From an uncultured Bacteroidales bacterium (GTDB lineage: Bacteria > Bacteroidota > Bacteroidia > Bacteroidales > UBA932), in contig CAJGBW010000058.1 of NCBI GenBank assembly GCA_904501835.1, positions 1-8,180 of the forward strand: a DNA stretch of 8,180 bases, read 5' to 3'. Positions 7,401 to 8,180 of this stretch are shown piece by piece. Positions within the stretch are counted from its first letter, which is position 1. The number at the start of each line of letters is the position of its first letter. The notes under the pieces were generated by a model. That model was not told the origin of the DNA. It did not search any database and saw only the letters and a list, made by a program, of their open reading frames with translations. A program made the translations under genes and the position numbers.

Positions 7401-8180
7401 TTATTTCGCAGGGGGAGCGAGGTAGCACAAGGAAAGACGGGTATATTGCTCGGGGGTAATCACAGCGGCATCGAGCAAGCCCTGCAAGGTCCACAGGGAC
7501 GGTGGATTGTGCTCGCGGTAAAAAACGAGGGAACGGGCTGTAGCATAATTGCCGATGGCAGGATGCTTACGCAGCGAATCCGCAGGCAAATCCCACAAGG
7601 GATAAGGACGCATAAAGGCAGAATCGAGTTGAACAAATTCTACGATTTTATCCAGTTTTTCTTGCGTAAAATGATAAATTTCAAGCAATTGGCGCACGTC
7701 ACTATAGCTTCCACCCAAACGCTTTCGGCGCTGCACCATCTGTCGGGCAAAATAGCCACCGATGCCGGGCAAAGCATCAAAGGCAGCGGAATCGGCGAGG
7801 TTCAAATCGAGTAAGGGAATATCTATATAGGGTTCCAAACGGCGAAAAAGGCTATCACTCACGACATAAGACTTGGCAAAATCGCTTTTTCTTCGGAAGC
7901 GTCCCCCTTTCTGTCTGTAGGCATCAATGCTTTGGGCTTGTTTGAGAGTAAAACCCAAGCGCGTCAATTCCTCCACGCTGACGGTGTTGGGATTGAAACG
8001 GAAGTTCTCCACCCGACGATATTTTGAGGTGGAGACAATGTGGCGGGCGCGCTCGGAATGAGGCGCATCGCGCCGAAATGAGAGCGCTGCGGGGGCCGCG
8101 GGAGCCGGCTGCGGCCGGGGCGAGCCGCTGGAGAGCGCAGCGCCTGCCCCGCCCCCGCGCACCGCCGCAGGAGCGGCGGG
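7401..8180 (-). CDS. Helix-hairpin-helix protein, ComEA-like, 5' end missing
   Basis: The frame is open to the right edge, so the true start lies outside the window; the GTG at 8162 is only the first possible start codon and sits inside a low-complexity run. Numbered from that GTG, residues ~1-40 form an Ala/Pro/Gly/Ser-rich linker. Then come three HhH-like units: FNPNTVSVEELTRLGFT...AYRQKGG (~56-87), LDLNLADSAAFDALPGIGGYFARQMV (~118-143, the canonical GIG hairpin) and LWDLPADSLRKHPAIGNYATARSLV (~189-213). The repeated N-x-(A/T)-x(3)-L-x-x-(L/P)-G pattern is that of ComEA-type DNA-binding domains; in Bacteroidota such proteins usually carry an N-terminal membrane anchor and this domain outside. 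A role in periplasmic DNA binding or competence is inference from the family. The stop TAA directly abuts the next promoter. Confidence 0.82.
   Translation of the reverse strand, partial: PAAPAAVRGGGAGAALSSGSPRPQPAPAAPAALSFRRDAPHSERARHIVSTSKYRRVENFRFNPNTVSVEELTRLGFTLKQAQSIDAYRQKGGRFRRKSDFAKSYVVSDSLFRRLEPYIDIPLLDLNLADSAAFDALPGIGGYFARQMVQRRKRLGGSYSDVRQLLEIYHFTQEKLDKIVEFVQLDSAFMRPYPLWDLPADSLRKHPAIGNYATARSLVFYREHNPPSLWTLQGLLDAAVITPEQYTRLSLCYLAPPAK
8081..8180. other. Very G+C-rich low-complexity stretch
   Basis: By hand count only 14 of these 100 bases are A or T (about 86% G+C), far above the rest of the window. On the minus strand it encodes an Ala/Pro/Gly/Arg-rich segment of the HhH protein, consistent with a flexible linker between an out-of-window anchor and the HhH domains. 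It continues to the window edge. Confidence 0.8.
8162..8179. repeat. Perfect 7-bp inverted repeat (GC hairpin)
   Basis: CCGCCGC (8162-8168) and GCGGCGG (8173-8179) are exact reverse complements separated by the four bases AGGA. The stem is all G-C and would be very stable in RNA or single-stranded DNA. It lies inside the Ala/Pro-coding linker of the HhH gene and has no T-run, so it is not an intrinsic terminator. A second, weaker 6-bp inverted repeat (GGCCGC at 8094-8099, GCGGCC at 8111-8116) is nearby. Confidence 0.7.

Noticed and set aside
7260..7814. 184-codon plus-strand open frame across the flippase start and the HhH gene
   Set aside because: It spans two well-supported minus-strand genes and their promoter; its product is low in recognisable features.

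Overview
The window looks like a chromosomal segment of a Bacteroidota bacterium, most likely a member of the Bacteroidales. Four features point there. A C-terminal sorting domain of the type IX secretion system (T9SS) is followed by a PorV/PorQ-family outer-membrane protein. One promoter has the Bacteroidota form (TTTG, then TAnnTTTG). Gene starts have A-rich leaders without a clear Shine-Dalgarno sequence. The proteins match familiar Bacteroidota families: OPT transporter, WbsX-like protein, and a periplasmic-type helix-hairpin-helix protein. I cannot name a genus.

Plus strand, 1-4720: four tightly packed genes. First is the 3' end of a secreted protein with a fibronectin-III-like domain and a T9SS sorting domain; its first visible residues could be the end of a subtilisin-type (S8) catalytic domain. 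A PorV/PorQ-family barrel follows, overlapping it by ATGA. After a 23-nt gap come an OPT-family oligopeptide transporter and pepT (tripeptide aminopeptidase), which overlap each other. The layout suggests one transcription unit. If the first protein is a protease, the unit would cover extracellular proteolysis, cargo delivery, peptide import and cytoplasmic tripeptide cleavage. That joint role is inference.

Minus strand, 8180-4700: three co-directional genes. The first is a partial HhH (ComEA-like) protein entering from the right edge. A 52-nt gap holds a well-matched Bacteroidota promoter. It is followed by a Wzx-type polysaccharide flippase and, 3 nt later, a WbsX-like glycan-related protein. 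The flippase gene is clearly A+T-richer than its surroundings, which suggests a separately acquired surface-glycan pair. The WbsX-like gene and pepT converge and overlap by 21 nt at their 3' ends.

The last ~100 bases are about 86% G+C. They encode an Ala/Pro/Gly-rich linker of the HhH protein and contain a perfect 7-bp G+C hairpin. No RNA genes, insertion sequences, CRISPR arrays or convincing intrinsic terminators were seen, and no gene-free stretch exceeds 60 nt. Nothing here is clearly a new system. The most interesting point is the cargo/PorV-family gene pair joined to a peptide-uptake operon.
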